The notes under the pieces: model-generated
Seen by the model: only the letters and a program-made list of their open reading frames with translations
The model's database searches: none
What the model was told of the DNA's origin: nothing
Position numbers and translations under genes: made by a program
NCBI GenBank assembly: GCA_905331475.1
Contig: CAJNYU010000169.1
Coordinates: 1 to 64,000 of the forward strand
DNA: 64,000 nt
Direction: 5' to 3'
Origin: Rotaria socialis
Taxonomy: Eukaryota; Rotifera; Eurotatoria; Philodinida; Philodinidae
In this document: positions 23,106 through 35,460 of the stretch, in pieces
How positions within the stretch are numbered: the stretch's first letter is position 1
Layout: every line of letters starts with the position of its first letter

Positions 23106-24395
23106 AAAAACACCTTCGTGTATCTCTCGTCTCGTTTCGAAGTAAAATACATAACAGTTTACAATATTTGAGATAAAACTGATCAAAAGGCTTATGTTAA
23201 AAATGCTTATGAACTAATCAGTATTTGCTTTTTGTACATGCTAAATCTATTTCAAAATTTTCTCAATATTACTAAATAAAAAATAATGTCGCTGAGTATT
23301 TTAGCATTGTTAGTAAATATTAGACGGTGTTAGGTGTGAGCCTCGGATAACCAAACTAAAAATGAAATCTATCTTGCAAAAAAACCTCCAAAATTCAATC
23401 ACTAAACTCAAAACAAGCAGATAAATATCTTGGGGGTGGGAGTGTCAACCTTTCGTCTCCGCATCCATTAGTGTTTGCGGTTGTGCATCTTTCTGATGAA
23501 GTTTTCAATGGTTGTTAGAGAAAAATTTTGTTTTTTTTGTGGATTGGTATAGGTAATTTCTGCTCGTATCGTGAATGGTGGACGACTCGGACACATTCTA
23601 TTGGCCGCCCGGCTAGCTTCACAGTGGTATTGTAATCGGACTGGATTTCATCAACAGAGCTACGATCAGCAAGTCTGCAGAATTCGGAAAAAAACAGAAT
23701 GCCAAAACAAAAACAAAAAAAACGATCGAAACTCAGAATCTTTTGCCTTTTTTTAGAAGATCTGGTATCCCGACGCACAATACTGGTTGATTCAGACCAG
23801 AAAAAAAGAAAAAAAAAGTAATGTTGATAATACGAAAGGAGACGAAGAAAAGAAGAAAAGGAACGAAATTATGCAAGGAATGAGTAAGTGTTGATATTAC
23901 AAAGGATTAATATGATTATCGACAACTTCGTCGTTTTAAATTTCTTTAATTCATCGATGATTGAATTTTTCTTCATCGCCACTAGAAAACACATGTCGTA
24001 TAATTTTATGAGCAACCGACAGTATAATGGCGTGAGCATTCAACTGATAGGTAGATTCGCCACACTGAGAATATAAAAAAGCAGATATAAATAGTCAATC
24101 CTTCTTCATTTCATCAGACAAATATATTGATACAGACACCAAGTTAAAAAACAGAATTTCTAATAACGCTGCATGTAGATCTGAGCATCAGTTGTTAAGT
24201 ATATCGTCGTTTCTATTTGCTTTATACTATTGACTTTCTTTTTTATCGTTCTTATTTTTCTCGTTGTCCCAGCCATGGATATGTCATTATTGCCATAGAT
24301 ATTTTTCGTATGAATTATTCAATACATGTGACATTAATAATTTCAGATTCCGGCATTGATCCTATTCCACTTCAGTAAACACGACTGGTCAAAGA
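23106..24395. other. Gene-less interval
   Basis: Overlapping ORFs on both strands at 23515-23778 show no family motif. A GGGGGTGGGAGTGTC stretch at about 23432 resembles one arm of the TGTGGG element but has no matching right arm. Confidence 0.35.
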
Positions 24396-25191
24396 ATGCC
24401 GTCACGTAATTTAATTTTCTTCTTTCAAAAATAATTTTCTATCATTTAAACTTTGTTTTATAGGTATTCATATATCTATGAGCCAGTTTCTATGGTTTGC
24501 CTATATAGTGCCATGTTTTGCTCTATTTTCTTGTGTTAGTTTATCATTAATGAAAGATTTTGAAAAATCAACACGCACACATTGTAATGTTACTAATTTT
24601 CTTCCATCAATATCAGCATCAATCAGTGAATATGAACCACAACGTTTTATATGGCGTTTATGTTTTGCTTTGGATAGTATTCCTCGTTATATTATTGCTT
24701 ATTTACGATTAAATCATTTACTTAATCGTCATCATATTGAATATCCTGAACATTTTGCATTAGTACAAATAGCAAGTAGTACTTTTCATTTTCTTGAATT
24801 AACATTTCTCCTGTTATTGACATATGTATCATCGAGGGAAATCAAATGGATACACGAATACTCCTTTATTAGTTTTATGATATGTTCATTGGCACATATG
24901 CTATTGACTGTATCAACCGATTATTTGTGGCCAAGAATAATGCATATTCCTTTAAATGAACAAGAAAAATCGGTACGCTCGAAAAGATTAACATGGTTTA
25001 CGTTGAATATCGTTTCAATTTCGATTTCATTTTATTTTTATTATCGACATGTGACATTTTGTGAGCCATATATCTATTCCATGTTTTGTCTTTTTGAATA
25101 TATTATCGTAATAACCAACATTGCCTATCATTCAGTAATTATGAATGAATGGGATCGACAAGGAGTGCAAATACAATTTCTTATTAAATAA
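24396..25191 (+). CDS. PGAP2/FRAG1-like membrane protein
   Basis: The main exon encodes a multi-pass membrane protein with the PGAP2-family signature CNVTNFLPSISASI followed by PQRFIWR. PGAP2 remodels GPI-anchor lipids in the Golgi, replacing an unsaturated with a saturated chain. Length (237 codons from ATG 24478) is near the ~250 aa norm, with about five or six hydrophobic segments and a final TAA at 25189. A short 5' exon (24396-24405, MPS plus one base) joined by a 58-bp intron (24406-24463, GTAATT..TATAG) gives a slightly longer N-terminus. The ATG at 24478 is the alternative. Appears intact. Confidence 0.7.
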
Positions 25192-27117
25192 ACGTATAGT
25201 TCGAAGATCAATTTTTAGGTACTTTTGTTTTTACTGCCTATTTTCATTATCGATTTTGTCAAACAACGATGATCACGGCAATAGAGGGAAGAAAAGCAAA
25301 CTTTTTTTCGTCGTAAACTAAAGAAAAAACATAAACAAATAAGTAAATATAAAAACGTTAACCCGACCATCTTGAGTGTATGAGCGCTGATTTGTTCTTT
25401 ATTCACACGCACACAGTCGCACTGAAATTATAAATTGTCTCACTGATATTGATTAAGCTTGTTTTTCGCTGTTATTTTTATGCTAGGTGTAGCCCATGAA
25501 ACTAATTAAAAGAGCTCATGATTAGTAGAGAAAAAACTGCTGTCAAATTGTTTCAATAGGCGATTGAATAAATAGGCTGTATAATTGAATGTGAGCCAAA
25601 AAATGGAACTATCTTAATTGTAGACTCACTTTGAAATACACTACTTCGAAGAGGATAACTGGGATTTGCTGGAAGCGATGACATGCTTTCTGAAAATTGA
25701 ATTTTCCAGTCAACTTTAATTGGAAGATTGGGTGTGGATGCCCTAATGCTTTTTAGACCGAAGATACATGTGGCCACGCCAGAAACGCATGGACACCTAC
25801 ACTGTGATGATATGTCGTGACTGGTGCATTTGGCTGTTTTCTGTCATGTTTTAAATATTATTTACGTCATCGGACAAAGAAAAAGTTCGGTGTTATGAAA
25901 TATACTCTCTTTACATTCAGCATAGTTTGAATTAGTTTACTAGGAGAAAAAAATGCAACGTTTGGGTTCTTTTATGAAGTATTATCACACTGCAGCTCAT
26001 TATTAAATTTCTGAAAAAATGATTAGAAAATCTCATAAAACGTTGACATGCATTATTACCTTGATGCACTTTTGTCTTGTTAAATATTCAAGTTTTTATA
26101 GTTTGATGGCAACGACGGGTGTGGGTGTGGGCGTTGAATAAAGAATAAACGTATACCCACAGCCACCCTTGTAGTTGTTGTCGGCGAATTCAAAAATCTG
26201 TCTGCAGATTGCTAGGATGTATCCGTCATGTTCTAGTTTATCTAGACATCTCCTCTCCTTTTCTATTACTTTTTCTGTATGCCTTCGTTTCTCGTCGGTC
26301 ATCGCTATAATGCTGAAAATGTTTCTGAACGTATGCATGTACATATATATTGATCGTTCAGTTGACCAACGATAAAAGTATTGTGTATTTGTATGTGGAA
26401 CTCTTATCTGTCTTAAACTATTGGAGTGGAGGTCATTATAACATTTAGACAAGAGTTAGCCATTTTGCCTGATCGTTCAACCTTTCTTTCTCTTTTTCTC
26501 TCTCCGTCCTTCTCGTTCATTAAATAATCTATTCCTCCCACGACTTCTTCTTTATTCTCTTCTAACAACAAGTCCGAATGATTACATCGTGGCGCAATTT
26601 GCTGATCAAAGCCTTCGGTAAGGAAAACGAGCGTTGAGAACACATCGTTAGCAACACAATGGCAGATAAAGACATGGATCGAGAGTCCAACGATAGTTAT
26701 GGGTATAGTGGATGCGGATGTTGTGCCTTCACAGAATGGACTCACAACAGAGTAAACTTTCCAGCAGTATACAACGGTAGCGAATGTGTGGTCTCAGTTC
26801 CTCGGCATCCCAACGGCAAAGCAACTTCTCACATAGGTCGAGAATAGACAACATGACTACGTGACTGGCGGTTGGGTGTTTATTTCTTTTCATTTACTCT
26901 TTTTCTTCCTATGGTACGTGTTTCGTTATTTTTCTCATTAGTAACAAAAAAATAAACAGCTATGATATCATTTAGCGGTCTTTATCGACGACAGTCAATC
27001 TGATTTCGAGGGAAAACGCGATAAACATGTATCTAACAAATATTTTTGAGGCAAAAGGGTCATCGTTCAGGAAGATATCGACTCAATGTAACACTTAAGT
27101 ATACAAATAAATAAAAC
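25192..27117. other. Gene-poor interval
   Basis: Minus-strand ORFs at 25553-25777, 26096-26452 and 26413-26745 are open but unrecognised, and partly driven by pyrimidine-rich sequence near 26470-26530. One TGTGGG element is present at 26117-26168. Confidence 0.35.
26117..26168. repeat. TGTGGG inverted-repeat element, copy 7
   Basis: Left arm GGGTGTGGGTGTGGGCGT is almost pure TGTGGG repeat; right arm ACCCACAGCCACCC. Separated by about 20 bases. Confidence 0.65.
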
Positions 27118-27178
27118 GAGGGTGTGAATATGGATGTCAGAGTTCATCGTCTTTTTGTCTTCACTCATATCCTTCACC
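27118..27178. repeat. Diverged TGTGGG inverted-repeat element, copy 8
   Basis: Left arm GAGGGTGTGAATATGGATG; right arm CACTCATATCCTTCACC is its approximate reverse complement. Confidence 0.4.
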
Positions 27179-27526
27179 AGGCCACGTAATAAGTGAAAAT
27201 TTCGACATATTCATTGAATATGAACTTTTTCGTCCCACTTGCTTGTTTTGAGAGAAACGAATAAGGTCTGCACAGACTGAAAAAAATAAAACGTCTAAAA
27301 AATATGATTGAAGTCGACATAGACCAATTATGTTGCTTAATTCTTGAGGGTATAAAAAAACCTCAACTATGTGTAGAACATTTTCAAAATTCCACAAAAG
27401 AAAGAATTCGGTATCTTCGTTTGTTAATCAATAAATGAATATAATTTTTGTTCATTCTCTTACATTTTTGCCTCAATTGAATCGTGGATGTAAACCATCC
27501 CAAACGAAAAGTCTAACTATAAATAA

Positions 27527-27537
27527 CCCCCCCCCCC
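27527..27537. repeat. Poly-C run
   Basis: Eleven consecutive C residues, unusual in this AT-rich window and a likely spot for sequencing-length error. Confidence 0.8.
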
Positions 27538-27545
27538 TCCCGGAT

Positions 27546-27935
27546 CTTTGTTAGAAAGCACTAGTAAATGATATTGTGACTGTGTCAGGAAATAGCGTTC
27601 TCTTTTAAATTCAGCCAGTGTAATGCTTTTTGATAGATCAATATATTTAGGATAATCTAATTTAACTGAATTTGTCATCAATATACGTTCATGATTCCAT
27701 TCGATACAGTATTGGTCAATGGAGAAACCACCACTAGTTGTAATATTACCATCAATACATTAATTTGAACCTGAATCAAGAATAGAAAGAGTCGCAAAAT
27801 AATTTCACCATGTCAATTGACCTCTGATTTTAGCAATAACTTGTTTTGATGGATCAGAAATGATATGATTATTATGTCATGGGATAGTGCAAGATTCTAT
27901 ACGATATTTGGTCATGGACGGAAAATATACTCGAA
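27546..27935 (-). pseudogene. Decayed coding segment, unrecognised family
   Basis: On the minus strand one frame stays protein-like for about 130 codons (e.g. SDPSKQVIAKIRGQLTW, GGFSIDQYCIEWNHERILM, LDYPKYIDLSKSITLAEFK). It is interrupted by two TGA and one TAA. Both TGA codons lie where a Trp would fit (after TIP and after LTW). No start, terminus or family was recognised. Bordered at 27.53 kb by a poly-C run and near 27.97 kb by a lone GTTGTGGGTAG motif. Confidence 0.4.
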
Positions 27936-27978
27936 AGAATGTTCTCCGAAGCATGCCTTTTTATAAAAAAAAAAGTTG

Positions 27979-30125
27979 TGGGTAGTATTTTCCGTACTAA
28001 TGACACATGTTGTCGTCAATAGAGAAGACAAATGAGAATCGGCGACATGTTGTATGCATATATGTGTGTCAAATTATTGATTATAATGTGAAGATGGAAG
28101 AAATGCCGTAGGATAAAAGGGTTACATATAATGGTATCTGGTTGTACTGCTTCTATTCATAGAATATATCTAACAGAGTCATCGTATTCAAGTTTATATC
28201 ACTACTTATTGATAATGAGAAAAGAGTAAAAAACAAGAGACACATATTTCTGTGTTATGCTATCTAAATTATTCAAATATACAATCCAATGTTCAACAAT
28301 GGTGATTAGATTGCTCTTTGAGTACAGAAACAATAAATATACAGTTTGGCAAATTTGAGACTAGAACAAAAGAACATTGTGAGCGTGTAAGCAAAATAAC
28401 GTTTGTACTTCCTAACTTTTCAATATTACAATGTGAGACTATTGTGACTTTAGATATTGACACAAACACCGATTCATATTCCAGTCATCATTTCATATGA
28501 AAAATTCAATACAAATTTCGTCGTTTAATTGCCATCTTCGGATGATAACTGATGAAACATAAAAAAGACATAGATTTTCCACATTTGAAGGTGCCAAATT
28601 TGATCCAATGAAAATTAAAAGAAAAATAAGAAGATTTTGAAGAAAAAAAAATATGAAAAAGAAGTATCTGATCAGCAAGACAAATAAGAATTTGAGTGTA
28701 GGTGTTGTTGTTGTTGTTGTAAGTGACGATAAAAATGAGATTCGAATCAATATCGAACGACCCCCACATACTCAAGAATTTTAATGAAGACTTTTATGTG
28801 AAAATATCGTTCAGACTAAAACAATATGATAGACTATAGTATATAACTTAATGGTATATCTTCATGAAGAAGAATAGGTAAATCTTTGTCTCTTGAAAGA
28901 TAAAAACAACGGTTTATTTCTCTCTGATATGTGCTTATCAGATGTTCACATAACCATATAAAATGTAATAAAGAAATAATGAATATGCTCAATTGGAACA
29001 TTCTATAGTGAATCATTTAGATAATCTCGAATCATTTATTCTAGCCGTTTTTGCATCTCTCCGAGATAAGAACAAATAAATCTTGCATAAGTTGAACGAA
29101 GCGACTCATTTAACAATTTATAACTTTATAAAATAAAACTAATTTCATTATCGTATGAAAGAAAAAGAAACATCACTTTTGAGAAATTGAGAAAAGTCAA
29201 TGAAACGATAGTAATAATAATAACTATATTTTAAAATGTAGAAAAATAATTTGTTTTTAAACAAAATTGAAAAAGACCAGTTTCTGTTTTAAAGATTAAT
29301 CCAGTTAAAATACATCACATTCTTCGCTGCAAATAGCCATTTCATTGAAAATAATTTTCTAGACTGACTGTCTATTGAGTTTGTGTGAAAAATAGAGTCT
29401 TTGAATTCGTATGGAAGCAAGCTCCTTAGATATTCAGATATTAATGAATTATTTATTCTCTCTTCAATAAGTCGCATGGTTGCAATAAGATTTCGATATT
29501 TTCTTCACTTTAATGCCATCCGAACATTTATTGTCACATTTTTCTCAGTCTAATTGAATATTGACAAAGGCTAGATAACCGACATAGCTTTCTATTCTTA
29601 TCTAAAGTAATATCCTAAGAAGAAGGAAGTATAATTACGTCGATTAAAACATTTACGAATATATTCGATCATAGTAATTTCGTCTTCGTATTTTTTATGA
29701 ACTATAAAAGTATGTATTTGTTGAAGAAACAATGTCATAATGAACAAAACTGATAATCATAGAGACAACGATAATTTATCCACCGATTAGAAATTTGCAT
29801 TTCTCAATTCTTATAATTTTAATATAGACAATTTTTTTAATAAAACATGTTCTTTAATCATATTTTATTTTCATACGTTGAAGAGTTTATTGTTTAAATC
29901 AAATATTGATGTTTTAGATCACTTGCCAGTTTGGGTTCAAAACGTTCTTCTCCCCGTACACCTACCCCATCACTTCATTTACATATAAATCCCCACGCCC
30001 ACACCCTTCTATGTACATCGGAGCAATCTTTCACTTTTATTTCTTAAATGATGCATTAATTTCAATAGTTAAGGAATCAGATCTTAGTTATCAAATCTGA
30101 AGAGGTTCTCAAGTGGTTTGTTTTA
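27979..30125. other. Gene-poor interval
   Basis: Only short AT-rich ORFs, such as 28834-29016 and 29289-29477 on the minus strand, none recognised. At 29991-30008 there is a single CCCCACGCCCACACCC arm without a clear left partner. Confidence 0.35.
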
Positions 30126-33100
30126 TCAAGCTAGCTTTGAATTAACTTCAGCAATCATGCGCCGAACTTGAGCAATATTAGCTTCATGTAGTGGTTGATT
30201 GTTAAGCAGAATACTCAAACTATTATCCAAGTAAGTTGGGCACTGAGAGAACTTGCCCTGTTTCATGAGAAGATCACTGATTAACATAGATGTATAAGCG
30301 ATCTGCGGGTGATTCGATGGAAATGAACTTGTTTGAATCAATAAGCACTTTTCATGACTCGATAAAGCCTCATCATACTGCTGCTGCTTAACTTGTATAT
30401 TTCCGATCGATCGGTAAGTAGAAGCAAGATCAATATGTTCAGGTGATAATGTAATTAACTGAAGATTTAAATATTCGTTGTAAGCTATCAAAGCTTCTTG
30501 GTATCGACCCAATAAACGGTAAATGATGCCCGATTTCTTTACAGCATGCATAGTCATTGGATGAGTTCGTGGTGCACATTCCAGTTGGAGATCCAAAACG
30601 AGCTGGTAATTCACAAGTGCTTCGGATAAATGTTCGTTCGTAAAGTGAATGTCACCAATACGAACATAAATATCAGCAAGAGAACTGTTCCGATATTTGA
30701 TCGAGTCTTGATCTGTCTTCAAATTCGTTGAAGAAAAGGATTGAAATAAAATCTTCAAAGCCGATTCATAGTTATCCAGTGCTTCGGTCAGTTTCTGTTG
30801 TTTCTGGAGAATTGTACCAATCATTGTGTGCGTATCAACAAGATCACAATGATAAGATGGAAGCGAAATAGTTTGAATAGACAAGCATGTTTTCAAGCTT
30901 GATAAAGCATTGTCAAACTGCTCTAAGAGCATATAGTTGATACCCACGTACCAGTAGTCTTTGGCAACCTCAGGATCCGTTGGTGATGAGCATTTGAGTC
31001 GAATATCTAAAGCACGTTGGAAATTGTAGAGTGCGTCGACATGCTTATTCTGACCGCTGAGAGAAGAACCAATTGTTCTATACGTAAAGATAAGGTCGGG
31101 ATGGTCTGAATGCAATGAACTCGCTTGAAACTCTAAAAATTGTCGCCAGTTTGTCAATGGATCCTGATGCTGGCGTTTGCTTAAAAAATGCCCTTGTACC
31201 ATTGATCGACTTAACGCTTCTATTTCCAACATTGGCATTGCCGAATGCTCAATCTCGAAGCTTGCTTTGAATGCAAATACTGCTCTTTCGTAGTTATTCA
31301 ACTCGGCGTAAACCATTCCTATACGTTTCCAAAGTACTGCTATGGATGGATCCGTTGGTGGCTTAACTTGGAGTCGGAAATCCATAGCGAGCTTATAGTT
31401 TTCAAGTGCATCAGAAAACGTGTGCAGTTTGCACAAGACTGTACCAATAAACTGGTAACAGTTAGCACATTGTAGTTGATCGATAGGGCAGCAGTTCTCC
31501 ATAATCCTAAGAGATTCTCGAAAGTTTGACAAAGCTTTCAAGTTTTCTTCCTTCTGCTCGTAGAGGTCACCAATTAAAAAGTAACCACGGGCAATCTGAG
31601 CCAACGGAACCGGCCACACTGTCGAGCCCATCTCTAGACATTTACCGAATTCATTTGATGCTTTATCAGCATCCCCCAGTCGACAATACAGAAATCCCAT
31701 GCGTATCCGAGTTTGTGCTATCTTGGAATATGTTGATGGTAAAGATTCAAGTTGAATTTGTAAAGCATTTTCGAAATGTATAAGTGCATCTGGAAACCTT
31801 TTCAACAACTCCAAAGTCTCGCCAACATCGTCGTAAGCGCGAACCAGGTCAGATACACAATCAGGGTGGTACGTTTTTGTAATATGTAACGATTTTTGAA
31901 AACTGGACAAAGCATAATCGTACTTCTTCAGTTCTAAGTAGTTTTGTCCAATGCGGGAATGGGTGCGTGCGATGTTAATATGCTCCGGTTCCAAATAAGT
32001 CCTTTGAATTTCTAGGCGCTTTTCAAAGTTGAATAAAGCTTCTTCATGCTGTACGCAGTCTTGATAATGCCAAGCTTGTTGTAGATATATATTGGCGATA
32101 CTCTTTGATCGACTTGTGTTGAAGATATTGTAATCCTCCCTTGATATACTTATTGGCATGTCCCTGCATCTCTCCCACACAGCGAATGCCGCATCAAACT
32201 TGTTCTGAGCTACATAGACCCGGGCGATTCTATCCAATACCTTCGCCATTAATGGAAGTGTCTCATGAATATTTTGTATTAGACTTTCGTAGGCTTTGTT
32301 ATAGAACTCCATAGCTTCCGCTAGTTCTTCTCTTTGACGATAACATTCTGCTTTGATCATATAAACACCACATATTTCATGTGGAGCAATATTTTCTCCT
32401 TGTACTGTTTCGATATATTCATTGATGCTGGATAACGCCTCGTCTATCTTATTTTGCCCATAATATGCAACACTTATTGTCAGCAATGAAATCGGATCGT
32501 TTACTCCGTTGGATTGTGCTTGTGTGAAAAGCGTCTGACAGAATTCATTTTTCGATACAAAGTTCACGTCATTGTCTTCTGTACAGTTGACGAATCGATT
32601 CATTACTTCAGTCGCTCTCCTGTGGGTGTGCCCCAGTGGCAGCGAACGCTCTTGGACTTTGACAATTTCTTTTACTATAGCAGATTCTTGACACTGTTGA
32701 CCCTTGAGGTTCTTCAATACAAAAATTTGTTGGAGACATGTGGCAAGATATGGATGCGTCGCTGGTAGGCTATGTTGGAGAAGTTCATATGCTGTGGTCG
32801 AGTATGACAGGGCATCGGAGTAACGTCCTTGTTTATAACGAAACCTGCCAATAGTCATGTAAGCTAGACCGAGCGATTCTTGCTGAGATTTTGAAGTTTG
32901 ATATGTTTTGTTAGCAACCGCTGCTTCAATATTTTCTATGGCAAGATCCCATTGGCCCTGCATGCAGTAGAGCAGAAATTTGCGCTGAAGATCTATTTTG
33001 CTGCCTCTTGAAATATGGCACCGTTCATCTGGAAAATTGAATAGCGATTGTAATTCACGCATTGCGTCTTCTTTCTTTCCTAGGTTTAAAGCAAACTCTG

Positions 33101-34406
33101 CCAACATTATGGATACAAGTGGTTTCAAATCTTGAGTGATTGTTTGAAGCGCTAGCTTGCCGATCTCCTTCGCCTCTACGTATTTACCCTCAAAATACAT
33201 AAGCTCAATAAACGATAATACGTTTGGAGAGCCCATATTTAACCGTATGTGATGAGTGAGTCGTGTTAGTTCTGGGTCGTTATCGTGCGTTAATAGCAAT
33301 TTGATGAGCGAAATATTACGGTCATCGGGTGGTTCAATCGATTGGATACGAAAAACGCTGCCCATCGTGAAGAGGAACTCCTCTTCGTCTTTGAACAGAC
33401 TCCAATCGCGTATGTCGATATAATGAGCGACAGTGGGTATCGATGGGCCAGCTTCGATTTCAAAGAGCACTGAAGTCGTATGAGGAGGCTTACTCGAAGT
33501 TTCACTATATATCAAGGCAACGCAATAATTTTTTGTAGTGGAAAGAAAAGAATTGAATGACAGGAGGCCGCCAGCTTTTTTCTTCATTTCATCAAAAGTA
33601 GCTGTTGGTATGCTCATACCTCGATAGACCTTCAAGATCGACGATTCTTCAGAGTTCACATGGCAATTAACAATTTGTTGATGAAGATCTTTGATGAACA
33701 CACGCATTGAGTACAAAAAGATTACATCGTGTTCACGTAATGCTTGATTCAAATCTCTGTAGAGAAACCAATCTTTCGTATACCATTGAATAGGTTTCAT
33801 TTGATCATAGCGGCATTCAAATTCGCAAATTTTTTCAATATCCTTCGGATGTTGATAGTGACTGCGAAGAAAGTCGATCATCTGAATCCGGTCACAGTCT
33901 GAATAGTCCATCTCTGTTAAAATGTATTTGAGCAATTGGCCGTACATGAACATCACTTCCTGTTCGTTTTTTGAATCTACATCTGTTAGTGAAGCAGAGA
34001 AGCTGCTCACAAAATTGAATTGTTTACTATCATCTTGTGTGTACGACTCTAGTATCGGGCATATCGATGTGATACTATTAATAACACCTTTAACTTTGTT
34101 GCGTTCCTTTATCCAAGACAAATTCGTTGATCGATTCAAAGAAAGTACATAAATCTCTTTGAGTTGCTTGACCTCATGAAGTACTGAAACAATATTTTCA
34201 CCATCCAATTCATTAACAATTAACAGAATTTGATGGTCTTCAGTATCCGTCACATAATCGACGCATTCGTCTAGGTCATCGAATATTTCAACAAACTTCA
34301 CTATTCGCTCAAGTTCCGTTTTCGCTTTGTTTATATTATCGCTTCGTGCAAGATCAGTTCCATCGAGCAAGACGGCAACACATATTTCTGACTCAAACGA
34401 TAACAT
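30126..34406 (-). CDS. ADP-ribosyltransferase fused to kinesin-light-chain-like TPR array
   Basis: Single open frame of 1426 codons, no introns. Residues ~1-130 form an alpha/beta N-terminal region. An arginine-type mono-ADP-ribosyltransferase domain follows at ~205-370 with all three hallmark motifs: Arg262 in KVYRG, the STS-like FNSFLSTT (~284-291) and the catalytic ExE at Glu341/Glu343 in DEEEFLFTMGSVFRI. Such enzymes transfer ADP-ribose from NAD+ to protein. From ~400 to the end run about two dozen 42-residue TPRs of kinesin-light-chain type (A..Y...G...EAL..Y...L.I/Q), a protein-binding scaffold. No signal peptide or TM, so probably cytosolic. This fusion is expanded in bdelloids; the target is unknown. 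The frame is intact and the key residues are present. Confidence 0.85.
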   Translation of the reverse strand: MLSFESEICVAVLLDGTDLARSDNINKAKTELERIVKFVEIFDDLDECVDYVTDTEDHQILLIVNELDGENIVSVLHEVKQLKEIYVLSLNRSTNLSWIKERNKVKGVINSITSICPILESYTQDDSKQFNFVSSFSASLTDVDSKNEQEVMFMYGQLLKYILTEMDYSDCDRIQMIDFLRSHYQHPKDIEKICEFECRYDQMKPIQWYTKDWFLYRDLNQALREHDVIFLYSMRVFIKDLHQQIVNCHVNSEESSILKVYRGMSIPTATFDEMKKKAGGLLSFNSFLSTTKNYCVALIYSETSSKPPHTTSVLFEIEAGPSIPTVAHYIDIRDWSLFKDEEEFLFTMGSVFRIQSIEPPDDRNISLIKLLLTHDNDPELTRLTHHIRLNMGSPNVLSFIELMYFEGKYVEAKEIGKLALQTITQDLKPLVSIMLAEFALNLGKKEDAMRELQSLFNFPDERCHISRGSKIDLQRKFLLYCMQGQWDLAIENIEAAVANKTYQTSKSQQESLGLAYMTIGRFRYKQGRYSDALSYSTTAYELLQHSLPATHPYLATCLQQIFVLKNLKGQQCQESAIVKEIVKVQERSLPLGHTHRRATEVMNRFVNCTEDNDVNFVSKNEFCQTLFTQAQSNGVNDPISLLTISVAYYGQNKIDEALSSINEYIETVQGENIAPHEICGVYMIKAECYRQREELAEAMEFYNKAYESLIQNIHETLPLMAKVLDRIARVYVAQNKFDAAFAVWERCRDMPISISREDYNIFNTSRSKSIANIYLQQAWHYQDCVQHEEALFNFEKRLEIQRTYLEPEHINIARTHSRIGQNYLELKKYDYALSSFQKSLHITKTYHPDCVSDLVRAYDDVGETLELLKRFPDALIHFENALQIQLESLPSTYSKIAQTRIRMGFLYCRLGDADKASNEFGKCLEMGSTVWPVPLAQIARGYFLIGDLYEQKEENLKALSNFRESLRIMENCCPIDQLQCANCYQFIGTVLCKLHTFSDALENYKLAMDFRLQVKPPTDPSIAVLWKRIGMVYAELNNYERAVFAFKASFEIEHSAMPMLEIEALSRSMVQGHFLSKRQHQDPLTNWRQFLEFQASSLHSDHPDLIFTYRTIGSSLSGQNKHVDALYNFQRALDIRLKCSSPTDPEVAKDYWYVGINYMLLEQFDNALSSLKTCLSIQTISLPSYHCDLVDTHTMIGTILQKQQKLTEALDNYESALKILFQSFSSTNLKTDQDSIKYRNSSLADIYVRIGDIHFTNEHLSEALVNYQLVLDLQLECAPRTHPMTMHAVKKSGIIYRLLGRYQEALIAYNEYLNLQLITLSPEHIDLASTYRSIGNIQVKQQQYDEALSSHEKCLLIQTSSFPSNHPQIAYTSMLISDLLMKQGKFSQCPTYLDNSLSILLNNQPLHEANIAQVRRMIAEVNSKLA

Positions 34407-35352
34407 CTTGTAGTCGAATATTGCTCATGCAGCCCACTATACATAATAATTCTTATTATATTGAGCTTTTTATGATTACAACATTTTGATAAGATCTCAA
34501 AATGGATAGATATGTCGAAATTAGTGACGATTTCAGGATTTTGGGACATCTTGTATCTCAGCTTCTGAGCACGAACCCTGGATGAATCTGATACACAGTG
34601 GCGTTAGACCTCAATGATGAGTTCTTATGGAAAACATTTTGTGATCGGAACATGTGAAAAGTAATAATTTGATTTCCTCCGCCAATTCTACAATTGGTTT
34701 GTTTTTATTAGTATTTCTTTTTTTTAATGATCTGATCCTAATCTAGATAGAATTTCATCCATAAACATTCATTTCTTCTGAACAGATGTAAACTTGTAAA
34801 TGATAATTAAAATCTCTCGATGAAATTCGATGTTGATTACGATTAAATTATTAAGAAAAGAATACTTATAAGAGTTCATTATTGTTCATAAATGTTATCT
34901 AGGTCACATGCGCTGAAGTCGAAGTACAGTATACCCGAAATTCGTGGATCCATCACTGGTCGAGATTTAAGCTGCAGACTACACGACTCTCACGGAACTC
35001 AGGGAAGGGACGAGTATTGGTGTGTGAAATCCGTCGTCCATGTCTCTCACATCCAGTTAGATAGGTGTCTAAAAACACATTCAAATTACCTTGAAACGAT
35101 TTTTGCTTTGTTGATTGAATAATATTTCTCGCAAAAAAAGCAACTCAATTTATTCATCAAAGCATAGAGTGAAATGTTGTGCAAAAATAAATCGTTCTCT
35201 CTACTATTGTGAGAGAAGTTAAAGTGGGAAGATCCACTCTACATATGCGTAAATAGTTCTCTACTTGAACGTAAACGAATTTAAACAGTTCTATTAACTA
35301 ATGGAATTCTTTATATCGATTTCTTTTCCTAGAATGCATACGAAATGATTCA
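34407..35352. other. Gene-less interval upstream of the ART-TPR gene
   Basis: Contains the presumed promoter of the minus-strand ART-TPR gene. A 76-codon plus-strand ORF (34892-35122) is unrecognised. Confidence 0.35.
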
Positions 35353-35360
35353 CTCTGAAT

Positions 35361-35460
35361 CAGAGTTCGGAGGTACGCATTTGCACTTGTACTGCTCGTA
35401 TTTTTTTTGAGTAAAAGTAAAATACGTTTACTTGCTGTACTTGTACTTGTCCTAGCTCTG
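35361..35460. mobile_element. 100-bp hAT-type MITE
   Basis: Begins CAGAGTTCGGAGGTAC and ends CTAGCTCTG, with inverted repeats over most of its length. The flanking octamers CTCTGAAT and GTCTGAAC share six central bases and look like a slightly decayed 8-bp target duplication. No coding content. Confidence 0.55.

Noticed and set aside
23430..23490. GGGGGTGGGAGTGTC stretch as a TGTGGG element
   Set aside because: Right arm missing.
29991..30008. CCCCACGCCCACACCC arm of a possible further TGTGGG element
   Set aside because: No convincing left arm within 80 bases; counted only as a solo arm.
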